Of a DNA stretch of 64,000 bases, positions 51,180-62,925 are shown piece by piece. A program made the position numbers and the translations under genes. The stretch's first letter is position 1. Every line of letters starts with the position of its first letter. The notes beneath the pieces are model-generated. The model was not told the DNA's origin, searched no databases, and saw only the letters and a program-made list of their open reading frames with translations. The stretch is from Pyrocephalus nanus (taxonomy: Eukaryota > Chordata > Aves > Passeriformes > Tyrannidae): NCBI GenBank assembly GCA_038380795.1, contig CM076280.1, positions 3,583,501 to 3,647,500 on the forward strand, written 5' to 3'.

Positions 51180-51790
51180 CCCCGGGGGGCGCTGGAAGCG
51201 CGTCTGATTTTGGGGGGGGGGGGGGGATGATGGGGGCCATTAACCCCTGAGTGCCGGGGGGCGTTTGAAGAGTGTCCGAATTTAAGGCGGGGGTGATGAG
51301 GGACATTAATCCCTGAGCGCCGGGGAGGCGCTGGAAACGTGTCTCATTTTGGGGGCTTGGTGATGGGGGGCATTAACCCCTGCAGCGCCGGGGCTGTTGG
51401 AAGCCCGTCTGGTTTTGGGGCGGGGGGAGATGATAGGGGGGCATTGACTCCTGCAGCGCCGGGGGGCGTTGGAAGTCCATCTGATTTTGGGGGGTGGGTA
51501 TTAACCCCTGAGTGCCGGGGCGCGTTGGAAGCCCGTCTGATTTTAGGGGGAAGATGATGGTGGGGCATTAACTACCGCAGCGCCGGGGAGGGGGGGAAGC
51601 TGGAAACACGTCTGATTTTGGGGGGTGGGTGATGGGGGCCATTAACCCCTGAGCTCGGGGGGCCTTGGAAGCCCGCCCATCTGATTTTGGGGAGTGGGTG
51701 ATGGGGGCCATTAACTCCTGAGCTCGGGGGGCCTTGGAAGCCCATCTGATTTTGGGGAGTGGGTGATGGGGGCCATTAACCCCTGAGCTC
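51180..51790 (+). repeat. GC-rich minisatellite, ~67-bp unit
   Basis: Nine copies of a unit containing attaacccctgag, ggggc.ttggaag, cccgtctgattttggggg and ggtgatgggggcc begin near 51239, 51308, 51371, 51443, 51500, 51567, 51641, 51710 and 51777, with spacing from 57 to 74 bases. G runs of up to about 15 occur. The array ends at the CpG island of the next gene. Open frames across it come from the repeat. Confidence 0.93.
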
Positions 51791-52290
51791 TGGGGGGGCT
51801 CAGGACCGCGTGTCCCCCCCGTGCCGCGGTGCGTGCGGGGCAGGGGCGGAGTGCCGGGGGTCGTGGGCCGGGTTCCCCCGTGTCCCCCCCCGCAGGAGGG
51901 GGGTGCGGGCGGGCCGGGGCGGGGGCGGGGGCGGGGGCCGGGGCCGTCCTGCCCCGGCGGCGGCGGCGGGGCCGGGCGGGGATGCGGCGGGGCCGGGGCC
52001 GGGCACGATGCTCGGCGGGGCGCTGGCGTTGGCGCTGCTCTGTGCCCTGTCCCTGTGCCCGGCGGGGCTGGAGCCCCCCGAGACGGGCTCCGGGCTGGAC
52101 ACAGGTACGAGCGGCGGCGGGACGGGATAAGGGGGGGTCTGAGACGCTGCGGGGGCATCCCGGGCCGGGGGGTTATCCCATCCCATCCCCGCTGGGATGC
52201 ACCGGTAGCGCCGGCACTGGGAGCGGGGAGAGGGGGCTGAGTGGCCGGGACCCCTCGTTGGTGGCCGCGGCTCTGCAGGGATGCGCTTCC
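51790..52290 (+). promoter_or_regulatory. CpG-island promoter of a downstream gene
   Basis: The region is extremely GC- and CpG-rich. It has repeated GGGGCGGGG Sp1-type boxes at about 51905-51950 and no obvious TATA box. It surrounds the first ATG of a short signal-peptide exon, as expected for a CpG-island promoter. The G runs can form G-quadruplexes. The transcription start is probably between about 51880 and 51990, but the sequence does not fix it. Confidence 0.75.
52008..52104 (+). CDS. first coding exon of an unidentified secreted or membrane protein gene
   Basis: The start codon at 52008 (context gggcacgATGc) opens 32 codons plus one base. It begins MLGGALALALLCALSLCPAG, continues LEPPETGSGLDT and ends at donor ACAG|gtacga (phase 1). 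The first 20 residues have the hydrophobic core and small-residue end of a signal peptide. A phase 1 exit after a signal-peptide exon is common in secreted and receptor genes. The ATG at 51982 is in another frame. I do not recognise the protein and cannot place the second exon; it may lie beyond the window. It could be a misread GC-rich frame, but CpG island, signal peptide and donor agree. Confidence 0.6.
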
Positions 52291-52723
52291 CGGGGATGGG
52301 GGTGCAGGGGGTGCATCCCGGCCGCGTTTTGGGATTCCCGGCTTTCCTGGGATTACACGGGGTGAACGTGACCCAGCCCAGGTCCTGCCCAGCCCTCACA
52401 CCGTGGCAGAGTCCTCCCCAGCCTCGCCACCGTCGCAGTGGGAGGTGTTTGCAGACCGGCACCCCGAAAGTGAGTTTCCGTGGTCTCCACCCCACATCTG
52501 CACTGGGGGCAGACAGAAAGGCTTCCCCCAGTGCCAGGGGCTGCTGCGGGTGCTGGGGGGTGCTGGGGGGCAGGCAGGGTAGGACTCTGTTTGGGGATGT
52601 CACTGTGGCACAAGGGTCCCTCTGCACAGCTGTCCCTGGAGCGGGGTGTGGGTCCCTCTCTGTGGGTGTGGAGCAGCCAGGACTGCCGGGATTTGTGTGT
52701 GGCTTCTTGGATGTCTAAAATCA

Positions 52724-52916
52724 TGGAATCATGGAATGGTTTGGGTTAGAGGGGACATTAAAGATCATCCAGTCCCACCCCTGCCATGGGCAGGGACACC
52801 TTCCACCAGCCCAGGCTACTCCAAGCCCCGTCCAACCTGGCCTTGGACACTCCCAGGGATGGGGCAGCCACAGCTTCTCTGGGCAACCTGTGCCAGGGCC
52901 TGCCCATCCTCACATT
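52724..52916 (-). mobile_element. CR1 LINE 3' fragment (antisense)
   Basis: 'atggaatcatggaatggttt' followed by 'gacattaaagatcatccagt' and 'tgccatgggcagggacacct' identify an antisense CR1 tail. Confidence 0.92.
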
Positions 52917-54028
52917 TGACTGAGCATCATCCAGGGGTGTGGATTAACCCTTTGATCACTGCTGCCCAGGCTGGGGAATATCCTGAGCTCAGAGAAGTTT
53001 TCAAGTTTTATTGTAGATCCAGCTGGTTCATGAGGCAGAGCCCTCCAGATGTGTGGGTTTCTCAGACTTTAGCCTAAAACAAGACACTTCTTTGGTGCTG
53101 AGGCTCTTGCTCTCTGGCCAATCCCTCCTGCTGGAGCAGTTCTGCTCCAAGGAAGGCCTGTGTAGCACAGATCCAAGAAATAACCTCAAGGAGGAGGATG
53201 GAGAGCAAGGGGCAGCTGCTGCAAAGCTTGGCTGGCCTTCCTGACCTTGGAGCCGAGTTTGGCTTCCTGAGCCAGAGCAGTGACCTGTGGCACTGATCCC
53301 AAGTCAAGTGGGGAATACTGAAGTGTGGAGGGAGTGCCAGAGCAGAGCAGCTCATCACTGGAGCTGGGACTTGGTGCTCAAAGCTGGTGAGACCTTGTTG
53401 AGGTTCCACATTCCCTTTGTTCCGTGCAGGTGGCATGCGGCAGTTGTGACACTTCAGGATCCATTTCTTAGGTGGAGTCATTAGGAAATGAGGATTCCTC
53501 TCTTTCCTCACTGCAGCTCAGTCAGGATGTGGATATTTCTTGCTGTCTCCTGGTTCTTTGCTTGGGTTGGGGCAGCAAGCACTTGGTATTCCTGCAGCAT
53601 CACTTGTCATGGAGGTGGCACCATCCCCTCCTGGTGTCCAGGGTGGTTTGCATGGCTGGTACTTGGGAGAGGTCAGGGTCGGAGTTCCTGAGCCCCAGCT
53701 GGGGCTTTGGGCTGTGAAAGAATGAGTTTAATCCAGCTGGGAGAGAAACTGGGCTGAGGCCATTTGGTGTGTTTGTAGCTATCACCAAAAGGATCCTCCC
53801 TGAGGGGCTCAGGAGGGCTCAGGGTGTCAGAAATGGGTGGGAAGACACTCCAGTGTGCTGGGAATGGGGATGTCAGAGCACTGTTCTGGAGCACAGCTAT
53901 GCTCTTCGATCAAATCCATCCCTTGAGCTCTAATCCACATGTTACCTGGAGCAACAAGTCAGCCTGGAAATGGTGGAGAGGTTGATTTTCAAGGGAGCAA
54001 TTATTGAACTTGCACCTATTTTTTGTGG

Positions 54029-54482
54029 TTTCATAGAATCCCAGGATGGTTTGGATGGGAAGGGACCTTAAAGCTCATCTGGTTCTGCCCCTTGCCATGG
54101 GCAGGGACACCTTCCACCAGCCCAGGTTGCTCCAAGCCCCATCCAACCTGGCCTTGGACACTTCCAGGGATGGGGCAGCCACAGCTTCTCTGGGCAACCT
54201 GTGCCAGGGCCTCCCCACCCTCCCAGGGGAGAATTCCTTCCCACTATCCCATCTAACCCTGCCCTCTGGCAGTGTGAAACCATTCCCCCTTCTCCTGTCC
54301 CTCCATCCCTTGCACCAAGTCCCTCTCCAGCTCTCCTGGAGCCCCTGAGATGTCCCTGGAGCCTTCCCTTCTCCAGGTGATCACCCCCAGCTCTCTCAGC
54401 CTGGCTCCAGAGCAGAGGTTCTCAAGCCCTCAGAGCATCTTTGTGGTCTCCTCTTGTTCTTTTTATTCTGGGAGCTGCAACA
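54029..54482 (-). mobile_element. CR1 LINE 3' fragment (antisense)
   Basis: The antisense tail runs from 'tttcatagaatcccaggatg' through 'gccatgggcagggacacctt', 'tctgggcaacctgtgccagg' and 'gaagggaccttaaagctcat' to 'gatgtccctggagccttccc' and 'cctcagagcatctttgtggt'. Confidence 0.92.
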
Positions 54483-55129
54483 ACTCCCGAGGGAGGCCCC
54501 TGCAGTGCTGTGGGTCTGTGATGGGGGGGGAGAGGGGGCACTGACAGCGCTTTGCTGGATTTGGGATGCTCTGGGGCTGCCTCTGAGCATTCCCCTTCCA
54601 AGCCCTCAGTGCCCAGACGTGCCAACACCAGTGGGCACAACATGGGGGTCTCTTGGGCTCTGCTTTTCCCACCCCAAGTGCCATAAATAACAACTGCAAC
54701 CCTGCCCTGTGAAACACAAACCTCCCCAAACCACCCCAGGAAAATCCTGCCCGGGAACAGGACCCAGCAACGAACAATTTGCCGTTAATTAAAGCTCAGA
54801 GTCGTCCAATTAGAATGGGCTTAATGAAGGGATGAGTCTGAGAACGCACCGCTCGGCTCCTGCAGATGGGGATTTCTTGCTCGAGGGTGGGTGGAAATAG
54901 ACTGGAAATTATAGTCAGGAAATTGTCCTGCTGGAGGTCTGGTGCTCCAGAATGTGGGATCCGGAGTTGTGCAGCACAGCCCCTGAAATCTGGGATGTTT
55001 TGGTTCCATGTGCTTGTGTTGAGGTTGTTTGCATGGACTTGGTAAAATTACATTGAACCCACTGTAAATATGCAAAATCAGACATAAATTGGGATGTGTT
55101 TGTGCTGTCTGAGGGTGTCTGGTTGCATG

Positions 55130-55525
55130 TGGTTTATATATATTTATATATATATATATAAAATACATAAATATATATTATATATAGTTTATTATAATAT
55201 GTGAAATGATATATTTTATATAATTATGCAATAATATAAATTATATAATTAAATAATTATACATTCTATTCTAGTATTGTATTATTATATATTCTATTAT
55301 ATATTTATAAATAGATATTGCATACAGTATATCTAATATATATTATATTTATGTATATTTATAGAGAGAGAAATATACATTTTTATGTATCATATTTGTG
55401 TTAGATATTATATATTTATAAATATATATTGTAGAGAGTATGTATAATATATCTATATAAAATATATACATTTTATGTATATTATATAAATATATATATT
55501 TGTATATTTATATGTCATGTCTGTG
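55130..55525. repeat. AT-rich block with imperfect (TA)n and TATTTATA repeats
   Basis: About 390 bases are almost pure A and T, with many self-complementary TATATA words. The block can extrude hairpins. It has no coding content. Confidence 0.95.
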
Positions 55526-56177
55526 CCTATGTAAAGCTTTGCAAAATGATGATAATCTTAAACCAGCTCCAGCATTCACAGCCCATATCCCCTTTTGTGC
55601 CACCACGGAGCACAGAGGGATGCCAGTGCTGCTTCCACTCTCTTTTTTTTCCATGTTAATAGGTGGAAATCATCCCATTTAAATTCTGGGAAAGGTTTTC
55701 AAGAGTGAATAAGTGCTGTTCCTCAGAGGGAGATTTTTCTAGAGGAAAAGCTTAATGCCTAAGCCACATGCTGCAGGTTTGTGATCAGATCAGCTTACCA
55801 GGAGCTGAGCCAGAGGATACAAGCATCATTCCCATGGAAAAATGAGCAGCCTGACCATGTGCTGTCAGACCTAAAGCAGAGCCTGCCCTTGTAGGAGCAC
55901 TGACAGGACCCTCCAGCACTCAAGCCCAAGCTAAGCCAGGATTGTTTTAGGTGAGGTGGAAGATTCCAGGGGCAGACACAGGGTCTGGTGTGAGAAGCAG
56001 CTTGGAGTGGCTGCTCACACCCCCTTCCTTGGGCAGGCTCCCAAAAAGCTCCTAATTTCTTGCAGGAGGAGCCACCATCTGCTCCTGGTTGAGGTCCTGG
56101 CTGTGGGGGCTGACGTAACAGCGTTCCACCCTCGGCTGAGGAAGCCAGAGCTCGTTGTGTATGCTCAGAGTGTGCTA

Positions 56178-56178
56178 A

Positions 56179-56211
<33 letters not shown>

Positions 56212-56212
56212 C
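56178..56212. repeat. (AT)n microsatellite
   Basis: About 17 AT dinucleotides form an uninterrupted run in non-coding DNA. Confidence 0.95.
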
Positions 56213-57255
56213 ATGCCAGGAATCTTGGCTCTCCCAGCCCTGCAGTCAGTGCAGGGCCAGGGGGGTGGCACTGCCTGTGTGGGGGAAGGGGAGCTGGCTG
56301 TGGGACCCCTGGCAGGAGCTGGGAATGGTTGTGGCTCAGCTCCAGGGAGAGGAGCCCATTCCCTGGACGCTGTGGTGTATGGGGCCATTTGCTCCTCAGG
56401 GGGCTGGTTTGGGGCTTGTTTAGAATGGAAAGGTTGAGAGTCCTTGGTGGATATCAGTGGATTTTTGGGTGCTGGGCTCAGCCCTCGTGGCCCTGGTTGG
56501 GTGCAGGCTCAGGGCTTGGCTCCACAGGGAGTGAGGAAGGATCCCTCCTCCACAGGGATGCTCTGGCACCTGGCAGGGTTTGCTGCTGCTGCAGCTCTTG
56601 CCCAGGCAGGTGGGCAAAGGGGCTCTCCCTGCTCCTGCCTGTCAGCCCTGGCAGCTTGTTGGGCACAGATGTGAGCACGGAAATTCCTCCCCATAAAAAT
56701 TCATTTCCTTCCCCCAAAGGAGAGCAGGCGGATGTTCACCCAACCTACCACCCAGAGCAAGATTGTTATACTTTTCAATGCTTTTCTCAGTATTTTTAAC
56801 CAAACCGGGCTGGCCAGGCTGGCTCTGTCCCCTTCCTTCCCATCACACTGAGTGTGGGAGAGCTCCAGGAGAGGCTGAGCATCCCTGGCCCTGTGGCTGC
56901 TCCGTGGGGTGGAGCAGCACAGTGGGACCCGGTGCTGCCCTGGACTCTGCTTTGCCTTTGGGATAAGTCAGGGATTCTGGCAGAGGGAAGTGCTTCCTGA
57001 TTGCCAGCTGGTGGCAGAGGAATTCCTTGTCCCACTGCTCCTTCATTGTGCGAGGGCTTCATTCAACCAGCGGTGCTGAAAAGCTTTGCTCTCTTCTCTT
57101 CGTCAATTAAGAAAAAACAACCCCTTGAAAATTTAAGCAGCCTCCTCCCCTGCCTTTCCCGCTCCAAGAACCCGAGAGAGCAGCAAAGTGACAAAAATCA
57201 GCTTCTGTTTAGGGCACCTCAACCTTGACGGTGGGTCTCTGCCCACAATGACGGT

Positions 57256-57274
57256 AATTAGTGCAGCACTAATT
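57256..57274. repeat. 19-bp palindrome with TAATTAG/CTAATT arms
   Basis: AATTAGTGC and GCACTAATT are perfect 9-base inverted arms around a single A. TAATTAG is a homeodomain-type core, so this may be a regulatory site in an otherwise repeat-poor stretch; function is inference. Confidence 0.6.
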
Positions 57275-57419
57275 GCCCACGTGGAGCTTTGCCTGTGCCC
57301 GGGTCCCTCCCGGCAGGGGAATTCCTGCGGGGTTAAAGGACACCTCAGGTCACAGCCAGCTGATGCTGGTGCTGCTGGGGACAAGGGTGCCCTGGGACCT
57401 GGCTGGGGGTGCTGGGGGG

Positions 57420-57500
57420 ATGATCTTTAGGCTCCTTTCAAGCCAAACCATCTTTAGGGTTCCTTCCATGCCAAACCATGCTGGGATTCTGGGATTCCAC
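57420..57500 (+). mobile_element. CR1 LINE 3' tail (short, duplicated end)
   Basis: 'atctttaggctcctttcaag' and then 'catctttagggttccttcca' repeat the CR1 3' terminal block twice, ending 'gccaaaccatgctgggattctgggattcc'. Confidence 0.7.
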
Positions 57501-58149
57501 GGCTGGGGATGGAACATCCACAGCCTCTGAAGCTGGGATCAAACTGGGCAGCAGTGGGATGGGGTGGCTGTGGCACAGAGCAGGGCTGTGACTCCCTGAT
57601 TTTTTGGCCCTTTTCTCTGCCCGTGGTTTCCATCCCCAAAGCAGGGAGTGATGCCAGACAGACACCTTCCCTCCTCCTGCTGGGAGCTGAGCTGGGATCT
57701 CTGCAAGACAAACCACAGCCAGGCAGTCAGTTCTGTTCCATCAGCTCCTCTCTTTCTGGTTTGCTTTTTTTTTTTTTTTTTTCTTTTTCCCTTTTTAAGC
57801 TGCTAGACATGATGTTTGAAAGAAGGGCTGATATTTTGCCAGCTTGCTCTGTCTGAGACTTCAGCATTCCCTCTCTCCCAGCCCTGGGAGTGCCAGGTTT
57901 GTGCCACTGCAGTTTCAGCAGAGAGCTCTGGATTGCTGTGGAGAACTGCAGGAGCTGATGGGCTTGGAGCAGATCCACCAGCTGGGGAAAACTGCTGTGC
58001 TGCAGGTCAGGAACTGAGGGTGACATGAATTGTCCCTGGAAGGTGTCAATCAGAAGAAATAGAAGAAATCTCAGGCATGAAAATCAGAGAGGAGTAAGGA
58101 AAATTTATTGGGATATTTTCTCTGTGGGACCCAGAGCTGATGTGTCTGG

Positions 58150-58546
58150 GGGCATGGGAGAGCTGGGGGTGTTCACTGGAGAAGAGAAGGCTCTGGGGAG
58201 ACCTTGGAGCCCCTTCCAGGGCCTAAAGGGGCTCCAGGAGAGCTAGAGAGGGACTGGGGACAAGGGATGGAGGGACAGAACAAGGGAGAATGGCTTCAAA
58301 CTGCCAGAGGGCAGGGTTAGGTGGGATACTGGGAAGAAGTTTTTTATTAGGAGGGTGATAAAACACTGGCACAGGTTGCCCAGAGAAGCTGTGGCTGCCC
58401 CTGGATCCCTGGGAGTGTCCAAGGCCAGGTTGGATGGGGCTTGGAGCAACCTGGGCTGGTGGAAGGTGTCCCTGCCCATGGCAGGGGGTGGAACTGGTTG
58501 GATTTTAAGGTCCCTTCCAACCCAAACCAATCTGTCATTCCATGAT
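58150..58546 (+). mobile_element. CR1 LINE 3' fragment
   Basis: The sense tail runs from 'gggggtgttcactggagaag' through 'agagggcagggttaggtggg' and 'gtgtccaaggccaggttgga' to 'cccttccaacccaaaccaat' and 'ctgtcattccatgatt'. It is a close relative of the copy at 1008-1467. Confidence 0.92.
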
Positions 58547-59095
58547 TTCTATCCCTCTATTAACAATTAAGTGGGTTTATCCTGAACATTACGAGTACCT
58601 GTGACAGGTTGTGGCTGTTCAGAGTGAAAGAGATACATTTTATTATTATTTTTCCTGCTTTCCTGCTGCTGAGCCTTTGTTCCTAAGCCAAATTTTCCAT
58701 GGCAACTTCCTCTGGGAGTGGGAAATGCTTGATTAAAGAGGCAGGTTAAAAGAGTTGCCACCCAACAAAGGCATCTGTGCCCAGGAGTGAAACCTTTCCT
58801 CTGACAGAGCTGCATTATTAATAGTTTTTTGAAGCCCTTGAATGGATCAATTAAACAGCTGGGCTTTGCTTGTGGAAATGCTGGGCTTTGTTTTGGCAGG
58901 GGGGGATGTTGCGGGGCTGAGTGAGATGTTCTGTAATGAGAGCCATTAAAAGGTCATTAGCGATGCACAGGGGTTTGGAAGTCAGATCTCACTTTCTGGC
59001 AGCGAGTTTTGTGTGAGCAGATTGTTAAACAACTCCTGGGCTTTTTCTCCTTTTCTTTTTTTCTCTTTTTTTTTTTTTTTTCTCCTTTTTCCTCT

Positions 59096-59310
59096 TTTCT
59101 CTTCTCTTCTTTCTCTTCTCTTCTCTTCTCTTCTCTTCTCTTCTCTTCTCTTCTCTTCTCTTCTCTTCTCTTCTCTTCTCTTCTCTTCTCTTCTCTTCTC
59201 TTCTCTTCTCTTCTCTTCTCTTCTCTTCTCTTCTCTTCTCTTCTCTTCTCTTCTCTTCTCTTCTCTTCTCTTCTCTTCTCTTCTCTTCTCTTCTCTTCTC
59301 TTCTCTTCTC
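59096..59310 (+). repeat. (TTCTC)n microsatellite
   Basis: About 40 uninterrupted CTTCT pentamers follow a T-rich lead-in (59040-59095). This is a polypyrimidine mirror repeat, so the very long apparent reading frames on both strands are artefacts. Confidence 0.97.
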
Positions 59311-59762
59311 CCCTCCTCAAGCTGCCAAACTTGCTTTGAGCAAAATCTTCCTTCTTGGCTCCTTGTAAAGCAGAGCTCAGGGGAGGCACTTTCCTGAATC
59401 CACATTAACAGGCTCATTTTAGAATGCCTGGCTCCTGCTCCAAATGAGTGGACTTTTGGGAACCCTACACCTTCTGCAGTGAAAGTGGTGATAATTTTCT
59501 TCCACAGCTCTGCTGGTTTTCCCTGGAGCCTCCCACATGAGCTCCACCACCCCATATGTTGACTGTATATATTATTTTGTTCCTGCCTGCCTCGAGGCTG
59601 GGCTGTGGTAGAGTTTCAGTTGCTGGGAAGACTTAAAATCCAGATGAGATGTTTTCCCCTAAAGGGAAAGATGTTTTTTTCCAAATTCAGCCACAGCTGT
59701 TGGTCCTAAAGTAGGAATTCAGCTGGAGATCTTCTTTGGCATATTCTCTGTAGGACACCAGA

Positions 59763-59950
59763 TCACAGAATCACAGAATCCCAGACTGGTTTGGGTTGGA
59801 AGGCACCTTAAAGCTCATCCTGTCCCACTCCCTGCCATGGGCAGGGACACCTTCCACCAGCCCAGGTTGCTCCAAGCCCCGTCCAACCTGGCCTTGGACA
59901 CTTCCAGGGATGGGGCAGCCACAGCTTCTCTGGGCAACCTGTGCCAGATC
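59763..59950 (-). mobile_element. CR1 LINE 3' fragment (antisense)
   Basis: 'cacagaatcacagaatccca' followed by 'ctggtttgggttggaaggca' and 'tgccatgggcagggacacct' mark an antisense CR1 tail ending near 'gggcaacctgtgccag'. Confidence 0.92.
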
Positions 59951-62787
59951 ACAGAGGGGTTTTTTCTGGTTTGAAAATGCATCAAAAGGAGCAGATCCCA
60001 CACCTGGTGACAAGTTTATTGCCTTTCTTTTGATCCTGACTGAGTAAAAGTGACCCAAAATTAAATGAAAGCAGCAGAAATGCTGGGCCTCACCCTTTAT
60101 CCCAGGCACACTTGCTATAGGAGGCAGTGCTTGGATGTCATATCTTTAGTTCTTGTAGTTTGATGATTTAGATTTTGGATTTTTTTCTCCCTTAAATACA
60201 GAAGGTGGTTGTGGTTCCTGGTGGGCAGGGCGTGGCTGTGCTCCACTGGTGTGGACACACACTGACTGGTGTGACTGGTGTAGTTTCTTGCTGCTCTCTG
60301 GAAGAGCTGGGCTGGTGAGAAATCAGGTTTTATGGCTGTTGAGATACTGCAAGGAGGTGTAGGAGGTATATCAGAGGATAATTCACCTCGGAAGAGACTT
60401 CTGGAGACGGTGGAGATGGTCCATCCTGCTCCAGGCCTGGAGATGGCAGCTCTGGGTGACTGTTTGTGGAAGCAGGAGTGGCACTTCCAAAAGCTGTTCC
60501 TTTGTGTCTGGGCTCTTGTTTCTGATTTGTGCAGTCTGGTTTTGTTTAACTTGGTCTCGAGCCTTGGGCAGAAGTGTCTGGGCTGACGTCAGAGGCCTCA
60601 GCTTCCTCCTGTCGAGGACGAGGAGCCAACTGATACTCAAAGTGGCAAAAGAGACAAGGCTGACACACTCCAGGAGGTCCCAGGGTGTGGAGGGAGCTCC
60701 AAGCCTTGTCAGTGTGAGAATTGCATCTCCCCACGCAGCATTTCATCCTCACAAAGGAGGGAAGGAGGAAAGCGGGAACGTTGATCCTGAGCTGGGCTCT
60801 CCAAGGCCTTAAAGTGATGCAGGAAGGAGAATCCCAGGCTGTCCCAGCACAGGGGGCTGCTCTGCCTTCCCCCAGCCCTTCCTCCCAGCCCAAAGACCCC
60901 CCATGCCCTGCAGTTTCCTGCCTCTCCTGAGCCAAACACGTGCAGGCGTGACCGTGAATCCACCCGGGATGGTTTTACACACTCGGGCTGGTATTTCCTC
61001 CCACCCCCCCTCTCCCCCTGCACGGCCCCTGCTCGAAGCACAGAGCCAGGCATCACTTGTGACCTTGACCTCTGAACTTCTCCTCCCCTCCTCCCAAAAT
61101 GTGGAGCATCTGGCAGGCACGTGCTGGGGGCTGCTGGAGCTGCAGGGATGGCAAACAGGCTCTTGTGGCTCCGGGATCCCGTGTCCCACAGTCGCCCTTG
61201 GGGGATGTGTTTGCCCCCGGTGTGGTGGCTGGAGATGGGGAGAACCTGCCTCTGAAAGTGATCCCCACCAAGAGGGGTGGCCCCAGCAATCCCTCCTCCT
61301 TCCACACTGCTCAGGGAACGTCTCCTCCAGGGAAGGGGTTTGGAAGTTTGGCCGTCGCAGGGCAAGGAGCGGTCTGGGGTGACTCCAACCTGGGAAGGGT
61401 GGGCAGGATCTCCTCCTGGTTCCTGTGCACTCCTGGCTTCCAGCCCAGGAGCTCAACGGGAACGCTTCTTTTTGGGGGCCAATTTGAAGAGGAAACCATC
61501 TAGTTCTGGTTAATCCCTTCCTGAGGCCTCCAGCAGCCGTGGTGTCACGTGGGGTGAGCTTCAGACCAACACAAAGGCACACAGATGTGTCCCATTCCTC
61601 GGCCAGGGTGTGCTCCTCTCCTCCCAAAGCAGGGGGAAAGGGAAAAGAGGTTTCCCCCCTCTTTTGTGGGTTGTTTTGGGGTTGTTTCATCCATGCAGAG
61701 AGCCAGGAGGTCCCTGAGATGTTTCCCATCTTGCTGGACGAGGGGCAGGTGGGAGCCAAGGCAGCCCTGGAGCACAGCAGTGCCTTGGGAAGGTTGGATC
61801 ATGATCTCAGCAATTCCTGCCAGCTGGGGGGGTCTCCCTGGGGCTGTTCCTCACCAGAACCTCTCTCTGGAGGTGTCCCTGTGGAGGAAGGGGATGTGTT
61901 TCTCCCCAGGGTGGTTCACTGCAGATGTGGTTGCCCTCATCGTGCATCTCCAGGGCCAGCCATGAGTTGGTGCTGCCATCAGGGAGCTGGGCAGGAGTGG
62001 AGACCAGGGCAGGCCTTGCTGTGTGGATTGTCCAGACCAACCTAATCTTAGAGTTCTGGGTAAATGGAACCTCCCATCATGGCTGGGATGTGGTGCATGG
62101 ACAGTCCTGAGCCTGGAGATGGGCTGGGTGGTTTTCTGGATGGGATAATCAACTCCTGGCTTAACCCTTAAAAAAAGGGGGGAAAAAAATAATGAAGTTT
62201 TAAAAGGCTAAGTAAAAATCACCTCTGAGCCTTTGCATTCAGCTTTCTGTGCTTGGACCATGAGCAGTCAGGTTTCCCAAGCTTTTCTCTGTAGCTGTGA
62301 GGCTCAGGAAGTTTAATTAAGGGGAGGTTCAGGCTGTTAATGAGTCCAGCAGCTGGAGCATTAAGTCTTTGTCTGCAACAGCAAGTGGTGAGTGCTACCA
62401 AAAGCAGATCCTGAAAACAGAAGGTCCAAGACTCTGTAGGGCTCCGTGTTTTTTCTCTTGGACCAGTCTTGGATGTTCAGTGCACAGGATACTGCCCACG
62501 TTGGAGAACATCAAACGTCCTCCAGAGCACTTCCTTTGGCTTGTCCTCAAAACAGAGGTGCCCTTTTGTGCAGCCCAGGACTGCTCTGCAGTGAGTGTGA
62601 TGGTTAGGATGTTCCCCCTGCAAGGACTTCCTGATCCTAAAGAAAATACCTTGTGTGATGGGTTTGTTTTTTTATTATTATTATTTGCAGTTTAGTTTCC
62701 CTCTTCAGAAACAGTTTGCAGGAGCATGTTGTGAACGTGTCTCTGCTGCAGCTTGGGAGGGTTTGGACTAAGCTGGGAGCCTTTTTT

Positions 62788-62925
62788 CATGGTTTGGGTT
62801 GGAAGGGACCCTAAAGACCATCGAATTCCAGCCCCTGCCATGGGCAGGGACACCTTCCACTAGCCCAGGTTGCTCCTGGGAGCCCCTCCCTGCACACTTC
62901 CAGGGCTGCAGGGATGGCAAGGCTG
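62788..62925 (-). mobile_element. CR1 LINE 3' fragment (antisense)
   Basis: 'catggtttgggttggaaggg' with 'gccatgggcagggacacctt' and 'ccactagcccaggttgctcc' marks an antisense tail that breaks off early in a diverged end. Confidence 0.85.

Noticed and set aside
52439..52471. Possible second exon of the downstream gene (gtcgcag ... GAAA|gtgagt)
   Set aside because: It has good splice-like borders, but 31 bp would be very short and the encoded residues match nothing. Chance is likely in GC-rich DNA.
58982..59555. Open frames of Arg-Glu-Glu-Lys or Leu-Phe-Ser-Ser repeats on both strands
   Set aside because: They are produced by the (TTCTC)n microsatellite, with no start context or domain.
60809..61759. 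316-residue minus-strand open frame, one of the longest in the window
   Set aside because: The GC-rich sequence gives long chance frames. It has no recognisable domain, periodicity, splice or promoter context, and overlapping frames on the other strand are equally long.
61539..62045. 168-residue plus-strand frame with a splice-like start at 61698 (atgcag) and SQEVPEMFPILLDEG
   Set aside because: It looks protein-like for a few residues but lacks a matching donor and any family I know. It is kept as unsupported, not called.
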